Of a stretch of DNA of 64,000 nt, positions 33,290-43,998 are shown piece by piece. The stretch is from positions 11,597,001 to 11,661,000 of the forward strand of contig JAUCBN010000043.1 of NCBI GenBank assembly GCA_035048815.1, read 5' to 3'. Source of the stretch: Abelmoschus esculentus. Lineage: Eukaryota; Streptophyta; Magnoliopsida; Malvales; Malvaceae. Position numbers and translations under genes: made by a program. Every line of letters starts with the position of its first letter. Position 1 is the stretch's first letter. A model generated the notes under the pieces. That model saw only the letters and a program-made list of their open reading frames with translations. It made no database searches and was not told where the DNA came from.

Positions 33290-34593
33290 TTATATGCTAC
33301 AACATTACCTTGGTATGCAGATATAGTTAATTTTCTTGTTAGTGGTATTTTGCCTCCTGATTTATCTAGCCCGGTTCAGAAAAAATTCAAGCATTATGCA
33401 AAATTTTTCTATTGGGATAGCCATATTTGTTCAAGCAATGTGCTGACTAACTGCTTCGGCGATGTGTGCCGGAAGAAGATCAAAAAGATATTCTATTCCA
33501 TTGCCATGCAGCATCGTGTGGTGGGCATTTTGGTGGATCAAGGACTGCTTCAAAGGTCCTTCAATTTGGATTCTACTGGCCCTCACTCTTCAAGGATGCT
33601 CAAGCATTTTACAAGGCATGTGATAGATGTCAAAGAACCGATAACATCTCAAGGATGAATGAAACGTCGTTGCAAAATATTCTTGAGATCAAGCTTTTCG
33701 ATGTTTGGGGAATTGATTTCATGGGACCCTTTCAATCATCTTATGGTGATCTATACATCTTGTTAGCAGTAGACTATGTGAGCAAATGGGTTGAAGTAGT
33801 GGCTACACCCAAGAATGATTCAAAGACAGTTTTGAAGTTCCTGCACAAGAAGATTTTCACCAGATTTGGAGTCCCCAGAGCCATAATCAGTGATGAAGGT
33901 ACCCACTTCGACAACAAGCTCATTGCTAATGCATTGCAACGCTATGGAGTCAGGCACAAAATTGCTACAGCATATCACCCGCAAACAAATGGCCAAGCTG
34001 AAATCTCCAATAGAGAAATTAAGCAAATTTTAGAGAAGACAGTCAACACGAAGATAAAAGACTGGTCTCCAAAGCTAGATGAAGCTTTATGGGTGTACAG
34101 GACAACTTACAAGACTCCTTTAGGGATGTCCCCATTCAAGTGGATTTATGGGAAAGCTTGTCATCTCCCTGTGGAGCTCGAGCACAAAGCTTATTGGGCC
34201 ATCAAAAAGCTCAATTTGGATTTTAAGCTAGCTGGAGATAAGCGACTTTTAGAGCTAAATGAAATGGACGAGTTTTGATCCAATGCCTATGAGAATGCAA
34301 AGATTTATAAAGAAAAGACAAAAAGGTGGCACGACAAATATCTTTTGCCACGACATTTCTCAGAAGGACAACAAGTATTACTCTACAACTCAAGACTAAA
34401 ACTTTTCCCAAGAAAGTTAAAGTCTAGATGGTCTGGATCGTTCTTGATCCATAAGGTTTATCCTTATGGAACTGTGGAGATAAAAACACTTAATGGAGAT
34501 CAAGTCTTCAAGGTCAATGGTCAAAGGCTAAAGCTTTATAATGGAGCTCCAATTGTGCGTGACAAGGAAGACCCAAGCCTGCAAAATACTTGA
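33290..34593 (+). pseudogene. Integrase of the Athila-like element, core largely intact
   Basis: The N-terminal zinc-binding HHCC module is visible (HCHAASCGGHFG ... CDRCQR). The catalytic D,D-35-E triad is preserved in GIDFMGPF, ISDEGTHF and NGQAEISNREIK, all in one open frame of 270 codons (33,466-34,278). The frame breaks at TGA 34,276. The C-terminal part (34,345-34,593) reads LKSRWSGSFLIHKVYPYGTV and FKVNGQRLKLYNG, a GPY/F-type module. There is no chromodomain after it. The first part (33,290-33,465) is in another frame. Confidence 0.85.
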
Positions 34594-34979
34594 ACATTTC
34601 TATCCCCCTCTTTAATTTGCTTTAGCATTTTAATTTTCAATTTGAATAAAAAGTAGTTTCTTTATTTTTATGTTAATTTTATATTTCTTTTTTCCCTATT
34701 CAACCCATCATTTTTAAAGGTACAATTTTAGGGTATTGTGCACTCACAAGAGCATCGTGCAGTAGTAGGACTGTGCGCAAGAGGCAGTTTACGCAAAGAT
34801 GGACAGCGAAGGACTATCCAGCTACAGCCTTGGAGGGAAAAATTTTGGAATTATTTGAATTGGGCCGAGAAATAAGAAGAAGAAAAGCCTTTTGTAAGGA
34901 GTTCGGTTGGTTTCAAAGGACAAGAAGAAGAGACCGGTTAGGATTCAACCCCACTTTACACCCTTTTTACCTTTTATCA
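34594..34979 (+). mobile_element. Non-coding 3' tail of the Athila-like element
   Basis: About 390 bp after integrase, with an AT-rich stretch and then a mixed stretch (34,735-34,960) that I cannot match to the 5' LTR. No polypurine tract or LTR start is recognised. It ends abruptly in the middle of an A-type satellite monomer. Confidence 0.5.
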
Positions 34980-37098
34980 TTAATCATATTCAAAAGCTCA
35001 TAATTAACTACTTGAACTCATGTAGTTTGATTGAATCTCATTTTGTGGTTGGTTTATTAGATTTAAAGCGTGCATCTCTAATTGGGCTTTCTAGTGACCC
35101 ATTTGAATTTTTAGTGAATAAAATGCTCTAAAATTGATATTTAGTTGTATAATTTGGTTCAAAAGCCCATAATTAACTATTTAAACTCATAAAATTTTAT
35201 TTATCCATATTTTACGTCCGTTTAGTTAGGTTTAAAGTGTGCATATCTAAATGAGTTTTATAGTGAACACATTGGAATTTAAACCGAGTAAAGTGCTCTA
35301 AAATTGAGATTAAGTGGTTTAATCATATTCGAAAGCTCATAATTAACTATTTGAACTCATGTAGTTTGATTAAATCTCTTTTTGTGGTCGGTTTATTGGA
35401 TTTAAAGCATCCATGTCTCTTTGGGTTTTCTAGTGAACTCGTTCGAATTTTAAGCGACAAAAATGCTCCAAAATTGAGAATAAGTTGTATAATTTGGTTA
35501 AAAAGCCCATAATTAACTATTTGAACTCATGACATTTGATTTATTCTTATTTTGCGGTCATTCTGTTAAGTTTAAAGTGTACATATCTAAATGAGCTTTA
35601 TAGTGAAAACATTGGAATTTAAACCGAGTAAAGTTTTCTAACATTAAGATTAAGTGGTTTAATCATATTAAAAGCTTATAATTAACTACTTGAACTCATG
35701 TAGTTTGATTGAATCTCATTTTGTGATTGGTTTGTTGGGTTTAAAGTGTGCATGTCTAATTAGGCTTTCTAGTGACTCGTTCAAATTTTTAGTGACTAAA
35801 ATTCTCTAAATTTTAAACTAAGTTGTATAATTTGATTTATTAGTTTTTTGAGTCCGTTTTATTAGGTTTAAAGTGTGCATATCTAAATGGGCCTTATTGT
35901 GAACTCATCAGAATTTAAACCAAGTGCTCTAAAATTGAGATGAAGTGGTTTAATCTTATACAAAATCCCATAATTAACTATTTGAACACATGTAGTTTGA
36001 TTGAATCTAATTTTGTGGTCGGTTTGTTGGATTTAAAGCGTCATTGTCTATTTGGGCTTTCTAGTGAACCCGTTCGGATTTTAAGCGACAAAAATGCTCT
36101 AAAATTGAGTATAAGTTGTATAATTTGGTTAAAAAGCCCATAATTAACTATTTGAACTCATGAAATTTGATTTATTCTTATTTTGTGGTCGTTTTGTTAA
36201 GTTTAAAGTGTACATATCTAAATGAGCTTTATAGTGAACACATTGGAATTTAAACCGAGTAAAGTGCTCTAAAATTGAGATTAAGTGGTTTAATCATATT
36301 CAAAAGCTCATAATTAACTAATTGAACTCATGTAGTTTGATTGAATCTCATTTTGTGGTTGGTTTGTTGGGTTTAAAGCTTTGATGTCTAATTGGACATT
36401 TTAGTGAACCCGTTCAAATTTTTAGTGACTAAAATGCTCTAAAATTGACATTTAATTGCATAATTTGGTTCAAAATCCAATAATTAAATCTTTGAACTCA
36501 TGAAATTTTATTATTTTATTTTGCATCTGTTTTGTTAAGTTTAAAATGTGCATATCTTAATGAACTTTATAGTGAACACATTGGAATTTAAACCGAGTAA
36601 AGTGCTCTAAAATTGAGATTAAGTGGTTTAATAAAATTTAAAATCCTATAATTAACTATTTGAACACATGTAGTTTTATTGAATCTCATTTTGTGGTAGG
36701 TTTGTAGGATTTATAGAGTGCATGTTTAATTGGGCTTTCTAGTGAACCCATTCGAATTTTAAGCGACTAAAATGCTCTAAAATTGAGATTAAGTTGCATA
36801 GTTTGGTTCAAAAGCCCATAATTAATTATTTGAACTCATGAAATTTGATTTATTTTATTTTACGTCCGTTTTGTTAAGTTTAAAGTGTGCATATCTAAAT
36901 GAGCTTTATTGTGAACACATTGGAATTTAAAATGAGTGAAGTGCTCTAAAATTGAGATTAAGTGGTTTAATCAAATTCAAAATCCCATAATTAACTTTTT
37001 GAACTCATGTAGTTTGATTGAAACTCATTTTGTGATCGGTTTGTTGGATTTAAAGCGTCGTTGTCTAATTGGGCTTTCTAGTAAACCCGTTCGAATTC
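34980..37098 (+). repeat. Satellite block S4
   Basis: About 12 monomers of alternating A and B satellite in plus orientation, without the higher-order pattern of S1 that I can recognise. It starts at TTAATCATATTCAAAAGC and ends in a B monomer at AAACCCGTTCGAATT, the recurrent LINE site. Two short open frames (35,940 and 36,936) are satellite by-products. Confidence 0.93.
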
Positions 37099-37192
37099 TT
37101 TTGAAGGAAAGGGCCTCATTAAAAAAAACCTATAGCCAGTTACCCCGAGAGGTGAGTAAGCCCCTATGGGGAAAAGAGTACCCATGGTTTTA

Positions 37193-40100
37193 TTAAGTAG
37201 AAGAGGAGAACCTCTCCGAGTTTACAGAAGCCCGAATAAAGTTGGGAAAGATACAACCAAAAGAACAAGAAATAAAAGAACGCAAAACCCTAGTAGCTAA
37301 GTCATGGGCTACAACGTTTGCGTCTCTAGGTGGAAATATGCGTGTTAGAGAAATTCGAGTAGGAAGCCCTGCCAACTAGAGTGCCTCCTTGACACTAGGA
37401 CAGTCCCTCACTGCATGGAGGGTGGTTTCAATGGCCATGTTGCAAAGTGGACAAACTCCCGTACCAAGATTGCCCTGGAGGATCTTATGGCCAGTTGGGA
37501 TTGCATCATGACATAGCCGCCATCCAAAGGAACGAACCTTAGGTAAGGTGGGTAGTTTAGACAGAATTTTCCAAAGCTTAGAGGGCCTATTAACTGGCCT
37601 TAGTTGTCGTTGCAAAAATTGGTACCCCGACCGAGTCGAATATATGCCAGAGTCATGGTGACCCCAAAGAGTGGTGTCCTTTGTGTCATTAATAATGGGA
37701 ACATTAAGAATGGTGTTAGCATCTTCATGGCAGAAGTATTTTCTTACCTTTGGTTCATCCCACCGGGTCATGTTAGGTAGCATGAAAGTACCAGCACGAA
37801 GAGGAACTTCGTCATTCACCTCATAATCACCATAAAGGTGTATAGGCTGAGAGCCTCCCCATTTATCAAAGTGGATCTAAATTCGACTAGATATGCCTGG
37901 CCGTTTGAAGAAACCATTGCGAAGTTTAGAGATAGCTATGCTAAGACCTTTCCAGGCAAAAGAAGATTTCCGAGTGTGATCAAATTCAAGGATAGAATCC
38001 GATAGGTAATACTTACATTTGTAGACCTGACTAAGGAGATTGTTAGGTTCACAAATCAAACGCCAGATTTGTTTGCCTAGTAAAGCATTATTGAAGTGGT
38101 GTAGATCGCGAAATCCTATACCTCCTGCTGCTTTCGGCAGACAGACAGTGTCCCAAGGGAGCATATGCCAACCTCGTTTGTCAGATTTTCCAGACCACCA
38201 GTATCGGCGTATCGAAGCAGTCATGTCATCAATAATGTTTTGCGGTAGAAGGTAGCAAGACATAACATACTGAGGTATTGATTGTATGAATGATTTAATA
38301 AAATTTCTATACCACTAAAGGATAAAAGGTGTTTATCCCATTTACTCAAGCGAGCATTCATTTTTTCCCTGGTAAAACCCAAACCCACTATCTTGTTCTT
38401 CCTATTAAGAGGGGGACTCCCAGATAAATACCTGGATCGTCAACTTCTCTTACGTGAAGGATATCATTAATTTCCGCTCTAAGCGACATGGAAGTTTTCT
38501 GGGAAAAGAAAATAGTAAACTTTTCAAATTTCACTGTCTGACCAGATGAGGTAGCATAAGTATGCAAAGCATTCTTAAGGCTTTGAGCTTCTGTAGTTGT
38601 ACTCTTAATGAATACAACACAGTCATCAGCAAAAAGAAGATGATTCGTGCGTGGCCCATTCCTGCTAGCATAGAGTCCAGGTAGGTTACCATTAGCTTGC
38701 TCAGCATTGAGCAATGCTGAAAGTCCTTGGGTACAAAAAAAGAAAAAGGAAGGGAGATAGAGGGTCCCCTTGTCGTAAACCTCTATGGGGTTTGAAGGAT
38801 CGTGAAAGAGAATCGTTGATACGTACTTGGAACGTAACTGAGGAAATACATCTCATAATGAGAGAAACCCAATGGGTGTTAAAACCTAGCCGAAGCATAA
38901 TTTGTTCAAGAAAAGGCCATTCAACACGATCAAAGGCCTTTTCCATGTCAAGTTTTAAGCTAGCACCTTTTGCCAATGAGGTCTCATCAGTACTTAAAGT
39001 GTGGATAAGCTCATGGGCAATTAGAATATTGTTAGTAATATTCCGTCCTTGAACAAAAGCAGCTTGATTACCACTTATGCAAAGAGGTATGATAGACTTT
39101 AGACGATTAATAAGAACTTTTGCAACAGTCTTGTAGAGGACTGTGCAGAGGCTAATAGGTCTCTGATGACACATTGTTTTGGGGTCGCTGATCTTGGGTA
39201 TAAGAACAATGATTGTATGATTGACCTCTTCCATATGAATCGACCCTCGTAAGAGTCCAAGGCAGAGGTTTATAAAATCATGGCCAAGGATATCCCAATG
39301 CTTCCTAAAGAAACCACTTGGGAATCCATCAACTCTTGGAGCTTTCCGTGGGTCAATATTACGAAAAGCAATGGTAACTTCATCTGTTGTGAAGTCCTTG
39401 AGAAGGTCAAATTCATCGATTCAGTAACAATAGTAGGAATGTTTTCCAAAATGGAAGATGCAATAGTAGGGGAGTAGGATGAAAAGAGGTTTCGAAAGTA
39501 GTCAATAGCAATAGTCATGATGCCATTTGTTTGTGTTTGCCATATATTCTGGTTGTTAAAAAGCCCAGCAATATTATTCTTCCGTCGTCGACCATTTGCT
39601 CGGGCATGAAAGAAGGAAGTATTTTTGTCACCGTATTCTAACCATTGTGTCCGGGCTCATTGAGCCCAGTATATTTCTTTCACATTTAGTAAGCTATCCA
39701 GCTCAGTTTTAGCGGAAATAAAGTTTTGGATGTCCGCATCAGAGAGATGTCGTTTGAGACACATATTAATGAAGTCGTTAAGCTGTGTTATACGTTCATT
39801 GTATTTGATACGTTTATTTCTTTGCCAAGAGGATAGAAATTGTCTAATGTCATCAAGTTTAGCTAAAGATGAACGAGAATGGTTAGACCAAATCTCACTA
39901 ATTCGAGAGGACACTTCCGGACTATCAGCCCAACAGTTCTCAAAGCGAAAAAGGTTGTTAGAGTGGTTGGATTGGAGAGCTCGAGTTGGATTAGTATCGA
40001 GTAAGATAGGGCAGTGGTCAGAGCGAGCTTGAAAGAAAGATGTAGCTTGGAAGTTTGGAAAGGAGTTAAACCAGGCAAAATTACCAAGAAAATGATCTAT

Positions 40101-40674
40101 TCGTTCCATAATTGTTTCTGCATTACGCTCAGATTTAGTCCAAGTGAACCATCCGGACGATGGCTTACAATCAAAGAGATCATTCTTAGAAAGACAATCT
40201 CTGAAATTATTAATTTGCGATCACGCACGACGGATACCGCCTCGTTTTTCATTATCACAGAGTATTTCATTAAATTCCTCCCCTAAAAGCCAAGGAAGGG
40301 GAGAGCCTGAATGTAATTAGTTGCCAAGTTTTGTATTTGTTTGCAATTTCAGCAAAACCATGTAGACCAGAAAAATGGAATTGTGTTTGGCCAAACGAGA
40401 TAATGACATTAATATGGCGATCCGAGTAAGACATCAAATCAACAGAAGTTTTATTATTCTAGATTATGGCAATCCCGGTATAAGAAGGGCTGGAGTCAAT
40501 GGCTATGCAGCCATGTATACCTAACTTAACTCTAATACGATCCATGTTTTATCTGTTTAACCTAGTTTCACAAAGAAATAGAAGGTCGACATCTTGCTTT
40601 GAAGTAGCACGCTATAATGCGTGAACCGCCTAGGTGTTGCCGAGACCCTGACAGTTCCAACATAATAGTTTCAT
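37193..40674 (-). pseudogene. LINE D ORF2, RNase H core deleted
   Basis: The start at 40,674 is set by homology and the ATGA overlap. LLGEEFNE is in frame here, unlike in A to C. The EN C-terminus lies at 40,109-39,657 (MERIDHFLGN), RT at 39,234-38,701 (VLIPKISDPKT, KAFDRVEWPFLEQIM, RGLRQGDPLSPFLF) and 38,714-38,388 (FADDCVVF intact, YLGVPLLIG). The RT C-terminus and zinc region follow (38,263-37,376; CPLCNM, HAVRDC). Near 37,330 the sequence jumps from the zinc region to the last RNase H residues (RDANVVAH), losing about 600 bp including NTD, EALA and ETDS. It cannot encode RNase H. Confidence 0.85.
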
Positions 40675-41126
40675 GTGACTCGGCGTGGTTGAACATCGTC
40701 AACCACCGCCGGAGAGTTTTTTGCACTGCTCATCCCAGCTATATCGATAGAGGCCTCGGCCAAAGGGCAAAGCCTCTTATTTTTGTGACCCTTGGTGTCT
40801 CGACTTGAAGTAGGACGAACACCTCGTATCGCAGTAATTGTAGCACTAGAGTCAAGAGACATTACACCATGAGAGGCGTTGATAAGAACCCCTTGGAAGG
40901 GTGGTATATAGTAATAAGCATAGTGAAAGATATATAGTAAGCATGATAGAATGCATGTGAATGGAAAGGAGACCAAGTGTAGTAAGCTAAGTAACGCAAG
41001 TCTTGGTGATCCAGCTGGAGCAAGGCGTGAAAAACTCACCCACAAAAGAATTTCAATATGACATGTAGACGTGGTGGAATAGTATATATCATAAAAGGTG
41101 GTGGAAAACCCCCTACTGAGAAACAA
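40671..41126 (-). CDS. LINE D chimeric ORF in place of most of ORF1 (151 aa)
   Basis: A 151-codon open frame with the same architecture as 12,627-12,956 in LINE A: a hydrophobic lead, YYYIPPFQGVLINASHGV read through a hairpin module at about 40,860-40,915, then the ORF1 tail (KNKRLCPLAEASIDIAG ... VVDDVQPRRVT), with the stop overlapping the ORF2 start. No DUF4283-like domain or zinc knuckle is left. Shared structure in two separate copies suggests a lineage that amplified in this form. Confidence 0.45.
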   Translation of the reverse strand: MFLSRGFSTTFYDIYYSTTSTCHIEILLWVSFSRLAPAGSPRLALLSLLHLVSFPFTCILSCLLYIFHYAYYYIPPFQGVLINASHGVMSLDSSATITAIRGVRPTSSRDTKGHKNKRLCPLAEASIDIAGMSSAKNSPAVVDDVQPRRVT

Positions 41127-41360
41127 TCATGGCTTCAAAGTTCTCATTGAGAGTAGTTTAGCCGGAGTCCAAATTTCGGTGAAGGTTGTAACAATCACCT
41201 GGTCGTCTATAACCTTTGAAGGTATAAGGTTCCCTAGTAGGGTGGTTTGTGTATCTTCTTCAGAAGAGTCCCAAGGTAAACTTGGTTGGAAGACAGCGGA
41301 TTGTTCTTCAGCAGTGAATTGGATATTCCGGAGTTGTTGAAGAAAAGTTTTAGAATCCAT
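41127..41360 (-). pseudogene. LINE D ORF1 N-terminal remnant
   Basis: 78 codons from ATG read MDSKTFLQQLRNIQFTAEEQ, PSLPWDSSEEDTQTTLLGN and VTTFTEIWTPAKLLSMRTLK, matching the ORF1 start of LINE C. The frame then breaks into the module-bearing segment at about 41,126. This is the only copy showing a plausible ORF1 start codon. Confidence 0.75.
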
Positions 41361-41690
41361 AGGTGAATGATTGGGTAAAGTAAAGATGTAAATGAATAGA
41401 GAGAAGGTGGTAGAGTTGTTGTAAAAGTATTGGAATTAATAAATTATGGTAGGGAAAGATGGTTATATATAGGAAAGAGAAGAGTGGTTGAAGTATATAA
41501 GGACTATGAAGATAATTTACTTTAAAATAGGTGATGGGAAATTGAAGATGAATAAAAGACTGTTGAAAAAGGAAAAAGAGGATAAAAAATCCAAAATACA
41601 AAGAGCTAGGAGAATGAAAATAAAAATATAGAAAATAGAAGAGAGGTTGATATATATAAGGATTAGAGGAATAAAATATTATGGAATAGA

Positions 41691-43391
41691 TTATAGAAAT
41701 TTGATGATAAATAAAAAACTTTTTAAATAAGAAAAAATAGAAAAGAACTCCAAAAAAGAGGAGTTAGGAAGTTGAAGATACGTGGTAATCCTAATAAAAA
41801 AAGAGTTAATAGGATACCTCAGTATAATTGGTATAAAAGACTTGCAACTAGTATATAAAGGCAGATAGGTGATCGGCACCAACAAAATCGAAGTGGCAAA
41901 GTAGAACCATGAAAGGTTTAGATAAAATAATACACCTCTTGAGGTGTTGGAGAAAACCCTATACAAGGGTGGTATATTCAGAATAAAAATTGAGAAGCCT
42001 CGAAAAAAGAGATAGTAGGAAAGATAGGTACAAGGAAAGAAAAACATAGAGATAGGATATAGGAAACATGATTTGCCAGGAAGAAACCGACAGCACCATG
42101 TCAAAATAATGATATGGAAAATATAATCAAGTACAGTAAACAAAACGAACCTCCATAACAAAGACGCAAGACCAAGATCATTTGTATTGCTTCTCATCGG
42201 CAACCCGGAGAATGAATTCGGAATCGATGTATGAAACTCGAACCAAAGCTCAAAAAATAAGACTGATAAACGATGTGCAAGGGCCTCTTCCAAAGGTATT
42301 GGGAGTATACAAGTGAATGTGTTTGAATATAACTCACCACAAAAAGTGTTGGACAAATCCCTTTGCAAGGGTGGTAAGTTCAGGGAAATAATAGATAGAA
42401 GAAAAGGAAAAAGACATGAAATATCAAATATGATAGGTATAAAGCTTGTAAAATATTGAACTAGCCTGTCTTCTAGTAAAGCCGTGGTTCCAACGTTAGT
42501 TTCCCCGGGGAAAGACCAGGTGAGGAAGGCACCAGAAATGTTGTACAAGAAGCTCCAATAATCTGAAGCAATAAAGATAATAAGAAATATAAAGATAAAG
42601 AACGTAATCCATAAACACCGAAAGTAGACAATTCTAAGAACAGCAGAAGAAACCCTTACGCGAAGATTGTGAACCGAATGAAATTTTCTCAAGTGAACCG
42701 AATCGGGGAAGAAAGTCCTGAGTCCAACCCAACCCCAATCCACACTAACGTGTATACAATGGTGAAGAAATTTAATTGCACCCTCCTTGGCGCAGTCACA
42801 CCGTAAAACTGCATGATCACTGCGTCTCTTGAAGGGGTCTGGGAAGCACAATTGATTGGTTGGGACGGTCATCAGGAATGGCCAAAAGCCATAGGTATAC
42901 TGTCGTATACTGTCGTATATTGTTATGTATACCAAAGGTAACCCCTCGTGAGTTCGATACCCTTCCAAGATGGTAAGAATAGACTCGTCTACCACAATGC
43001 ATTGCTGGAATCCCATAGCAGAGAGCATGATCCCAGAGAAGGCGAACTCCTTCAGATTAAGATAATGTGGAAGAAGGACCAGAGCCTTTAAAAAACCACA
43101 ATCGTGTTTCATGCTGGGATCAGAGGTAGGGAGAAAAAATAAAGGATAGAGGTTGTTGGTAACAAGGAATAATAAACAAATCAAAATAAACATATATAAG
43201 AAGCTGTTTATGTTGGAGTAAGATTCTAAACACAAATCCTTATCAAAATAAACAGCAAACACTGGTAAATGGATAGAAAATATCATCCTATACGTCTTCT
43301 GGTTGCTGCTTATTGGACTTAACACCGGGACTAGGTTCTGAACTAGGAAAGGAAGAAGAAATAGCCAAAAATAAGGAAAACCTGAGATCAA
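41691..43391 (-). CDS. Uncharacterised 566-aa ORF in the LINE D 5' region
   Basis: A single open frame of 566 codons, upstream of ORF1 and on the element's coding strand. It is very rich in F, L, I, S and Y with many hydrophobic runs, so membrane association is possible if it is made. Two hairpin modules are read in the same frame as NLPPLQRDLSNTFCGE (about 42,385) and NIPPLYRVFSNTSRGV (about 41,975). I find no known domain. It could be a true upstream ORF of this LINE or the chance product of a T-rich, purine-poor strand; its length and the module's constant frame favour the first modestly. Confidence 0.4.
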   Translation of the reverse strand: MISGFPYFWLFLLPFLVQNLVPVLSPISSNQKTYRMIFSIHLPVFAVYFDKDLCLESYSNINSFLYMFILICLLFLVTNNLYPLFFLPTSDPSMKHDCGFLKALVLLPHYLNLKEFAFSGIMLSAMGFQQCIVVDESILTILEGYRTHEGLPLVYITIYDSIRQYTYGFWPFLMTVPTNQLCFPDPFKRRSDHAVLRCDCAKEGAIKFLHHCIHVSVDWGWVGLRTFFPDSVHLRKFHSVHNLRVRVSSAVLRIVYFRCLWITFFIFIFLIIFIASDYWSFLYNISGAFLTWSFPGETNVGTTALLEDRLVQYFTSFIPIIFDISCLFPFLLSIISLNLPPLQRDLSNTFCGELYSNTFTCILPIPLEEALAHRLSVLFFELWFEFHTSIPNSFSGLPMRSNTNDLGLASLLWRFVLFTVLDYIFHIIILTWCCRFLPGKSCFLYPISMFFFPCTYLSYYLFFRGFSIFILNIPPLYRVFSNTSRGVLFYLNLSWFYFATSILLVPITYLPLYTSCKSFIPIILRYPINSFFIRITTYLQLPNSSFLEFFSIFSYLKSFLFIIKFL

Positions 43392-43554
43392 CTGATAATC
43401 AAAGGATTTGAAGTTGAGTTTGTAAAATCTCTTGTAAGTGTCAGCCTCCTTTCTGGAGAGGCAGCCGGATAAGATGGAAAGAAAAACATCATAAAGGATG
43501 TTATATTCTTTCTACTTAATCAAAAAAAATTAAATAAAGTCTTTCAAATTTATT

Positions 43555-43903
43555 GCCCGTTTGAATTTTAAGCGACTAAAATGCTCTAAAATTGAGATTA
43601 AATTGCATAATTTGATTCAAATGCCCATAATTAATTATTTGAACTCATGAAATTTGATTTATTTTATTTTGCGTCATTTTTGTTAAGTTTAAAGTTGCAT
43701 ATCTAAATGAGCTTTATAGTAAACGCATTGAAATTTAAAACGAGTAAAGTGCTCTAAAATTGAGATTAAGTTGTTTAATCAAATTCAAAATCCCATAATT
43801 AACTATTTGAACTCATGTAGTTTGATTAAATCTCATTTTGTGGTCGGTTTGTTGGATTTAAAGCGTCATTGTCTAATTGGGCTTTCTAGTGAACCTGTTC
43901 GAA
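43555..43903 (+). repeat. Satellite block S5
   Basis: About two monomers between LINE D and LINE E. It starts with CCCGTTTGAATTTTAAGCG, the right-hand copy of the LINE D target duplication, and ends at AACCTGTTCGAATT, where the LINE E tail begins: two independent insertions one dimer apart at the same monomer position. Confidence 0.93.
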
Positions 43904-43998
43904 TTTTTTTGCGAAGGAAAGGGCCTCATTAAAAAAAACCTATAGCCAGTCACCTCAAGAGGTAAGTAGGCCCTATGGGGAAAAGAGTACCCATGGTT

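Larger units (their letters stand above)
27370..34979 (+). mobile_element. Athila-like Ty3/gypsy retrotransposon, 3' LTR missing
   Basis: Order: 5' LTR (27,370-28,974), tRNA-Asp primer site, gag, protease, RT, RNase H, integrase, then a non-coding tail that runs into satellite at 34,980. The gag-pol order with integrase last is Ty3/gypsy. The Asp primer site, the lack of a chromodomain and the gag and integrase C-terminal motifs point to the Athila/Tat branch (inference). No second LTR, polypurine tract or target duplication is found, so the 3' end was lost. Many stops and frameshifts: inactive. Confidence 0.85.
37099..43554 (-). mobile_element. LINE D, complete ends with target duplication (about 6.5 kb)
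   Basis: A minus-strand copy with both ends in satellite. The left flank ends CCCGTTCGAATT and the right flank begins CCCGTTTGAATT (43,556-43,567), a 12-bp target-site duplication with one difference, so both element ends are fixed. It has the 3' UTR hairpins, ORF2 with the RNase H core deleted, a chimeric ORF in place of most of ORF1, a remnant ORF1 start, and a 2.2-kb 5' region with a 566-codon open frame. It is the best guide to the 5' end of this subfamily. Confidence 0.85.

Noticed and set aside
34594..34979. env-like ORF after integrase, as in some Athila elements
   Set aside because: Only about 390 bp remain, with no open frame or transmembrane pattern of that kind.
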